Source of the DNA: Calditrichota bacterium
GTDB taxonomy: Bacteria; Zixibacteria; MSB-5A5; GN15; FEB-12
Assembly (NCBI GenBank): GCA_008501655.1
Contig: QQUK01000228.1
Span: 1-6,623, forward strand
Reading direction: 5' to 3'
DNA: 6,623 nucleotides
In this document: positions 6,077 through 6,623 of the stretch, in pieces
Layout: every line of letters starts with the position of its first letter
Position numbering within the stretch: the first letter of the stretch is position 1
The notes under the pieces: model-generated
Told to the model about the DNA's origin: nothing
Database searches by the model: none
The model's input: only the letters and a program-made list of their open reading frames with translations
Translations under genes and position numbers: made by a program

Positions 6077-6083
6077 TAAGTCT

Positions 6084-6623
6084 ATGCCGGAATTAAAATT
6101 ACAATCCCCGCTTCAATATGTGAAAGGTGTCGGACCTAAAAAGGGAGAAGCACTTGCCGGTTTTGGGTATGAAACAGTTCGGGACTTGTTATTCTATTTG
6201 CCTCGCAATTATTTAGACCGGTCGACAGTCACCCCGATAGCTGAAGTGCAGACCGATAAATATGTGACAATCATAGGCCGGGTTAAATCTCATGGACTTC
6301 TGTATGGACGAAAAAAACGGTACGAGGTTATACTTTCCGATGAGTCCGGTTCGATTACATTGACCTGGTTTCATGGGCTGAATTTCTGGAAAAAACTGTT
6401 TAAGAAAGATCAGGTTTTTGCCTGCTCAGGACTGGTTGGATCTTATTTTGGGATGCAGATAGTACATCCGGATATGGAGCGGCTTGAAGATGAATCGGAT
6501 AAGATGATACATGCCGGACGAATAATCCCGGTATATCCCCAGACGGTTGAATTGAATAAGGTCGGCCTGAATTCAAAATCAATGAGGCGAATTACCGATT
6601 TTATCTTTGAGCATCTCAATGAT
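6084..6623 (+). CDS. recG: RecG, ATP-dependent DNA helicase (N-terminal part, cut by window edge)
   Basis: Start of RecG, the double-stranded DNA translocase that remodels stalled replication forks and branch-migrates Holliday junctions. The 180 visible residues cover the N-terminal wedge region only. LQSPLQYVKGVGPKKGEALAGFGYETVRDLLFYLPRNYLDR at about 5-46 is the family's start with its KGVGPK motif; an OB-fold follows (VTIIGRVKSHGLL..., VILSDESGSITLTWFHG..., ACSGLVGSYFGMQIVHPDME), and GRIIPVYPQT at about 144-153 is the RecG link to the helicase domains. The Walker and DExH motifs would lie beyond the right edge; the full protein should be about 690-700 residues. ATG 6084 is the only reasonable start: in this frame a TAA lies upstream at 6039-6041 with no ATG, GTG or TTG start well placed between. 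It is transcribed away from the exported-protein gene. Confidence 0.93.
   Translation, partial: MPELKLQSPLQYVKGVGPKKGEALAGFGYETVRDLLFYLPRNYLDRSTVTPIAEVQTDKYVTIIGRVKSHGLLYGRKKRYEVILSDESGSITLTWFHGLNFWKKLFKKDQVFACSGLVGSYFGMQIVHPDMERLEDESDKMIHAGRIIPVYPQTVELNKVGLNSKSMRRITDFIFEHLND

Noticed and set aside
6400..6582. Minus-strand open frame opposite recG
   Set aside because: It is antisense to clearly conserved RecG coding sequence and has no recognisable motif.
1..6623. Insertion sequence, prophage, CRISPR array or integration at the tRNA-Sec gene
   Set aside because: No transposase, integrase, spaced repeats or duplicated tRNA 3' end was seen; gene content is ordinary chromosomal.

Overview
The window is a stretch of an AT-rich bacterial chromosome, not an obvious mobile or foreign island. 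It holds the 3' part of bshA, a complete bshB1, a cation diffusion facilitator (CDF) metal transporter, a selenocysteine tRNA, a large hybrid sensor histidine kinase, a small exported protein on the minus strand, and the 5' part of recG. BshA/BshB1 indicate a bacillithiol-making organism and the tRNA-Sec indicates UGA decoding as selenocysteine. Bacillithiol genes of the BshB1 type, low GC and the style of the proteins would fit a Bacteroidetes/Chlorobi-related (FCB-type) lineage, but this is an impression and not a placement; Firmicutes and other phyla also make bacillithiol.

Layout. Positions 1-1481 (+) are a bacillithiol operon fragment: bshA runs in from the left edge and overlaps bshB1 by 8 bases. 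Positions 1482-1675 are a non-coding spacer with a weak bulged hairpin and a strong intrinsic terminator just before the CDF gene (1676-2572, +). Positions 2573-2868 contain the tRNA-Sec (2624-2720) with a plausible promoter of its own. Positions 2869-5250 (+) encode a 793-residue membrane kinase with sensor, PAS, kinase and receiver domains. A 16-bp palindrome at 5279-5315 terminates this gene and, in the other direction, the minus-strand gene at 5348-5974. The latter encodes an exported protein with a His-rich segment, a small heptad-like repeat and a coiled-coil tail. Positions 5975-6083 form a divergent promoter region, and recG starts at 6084 and runs off the right edge.

How the genes work together. 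BshA and BshB1 catalyse the first two steps of bacillithiol synthesis (glucosaminyl-malate formation, then deacetylation); the final enzyme BshC is not in the window. The CDF exporter carries the HD-HD metal site typical of zinc exporters. Bacillithiol is known to buffer zinc in Bacillus subtilis, so adjacency is suggestive, but a terminator separates the two units. The kinase, the tRNA, the exported protein and recG look like independent units.

No clear new multi-gene system is visible. The points most worth a second look are the irregular acceptor/T helix of the tRNA-Sec, the structured leader before the CDF gene, the exported His-rich repeat protein of unknown function, and the placement of promoter-like boxes almost on the start codons of the CDF and recG genes.
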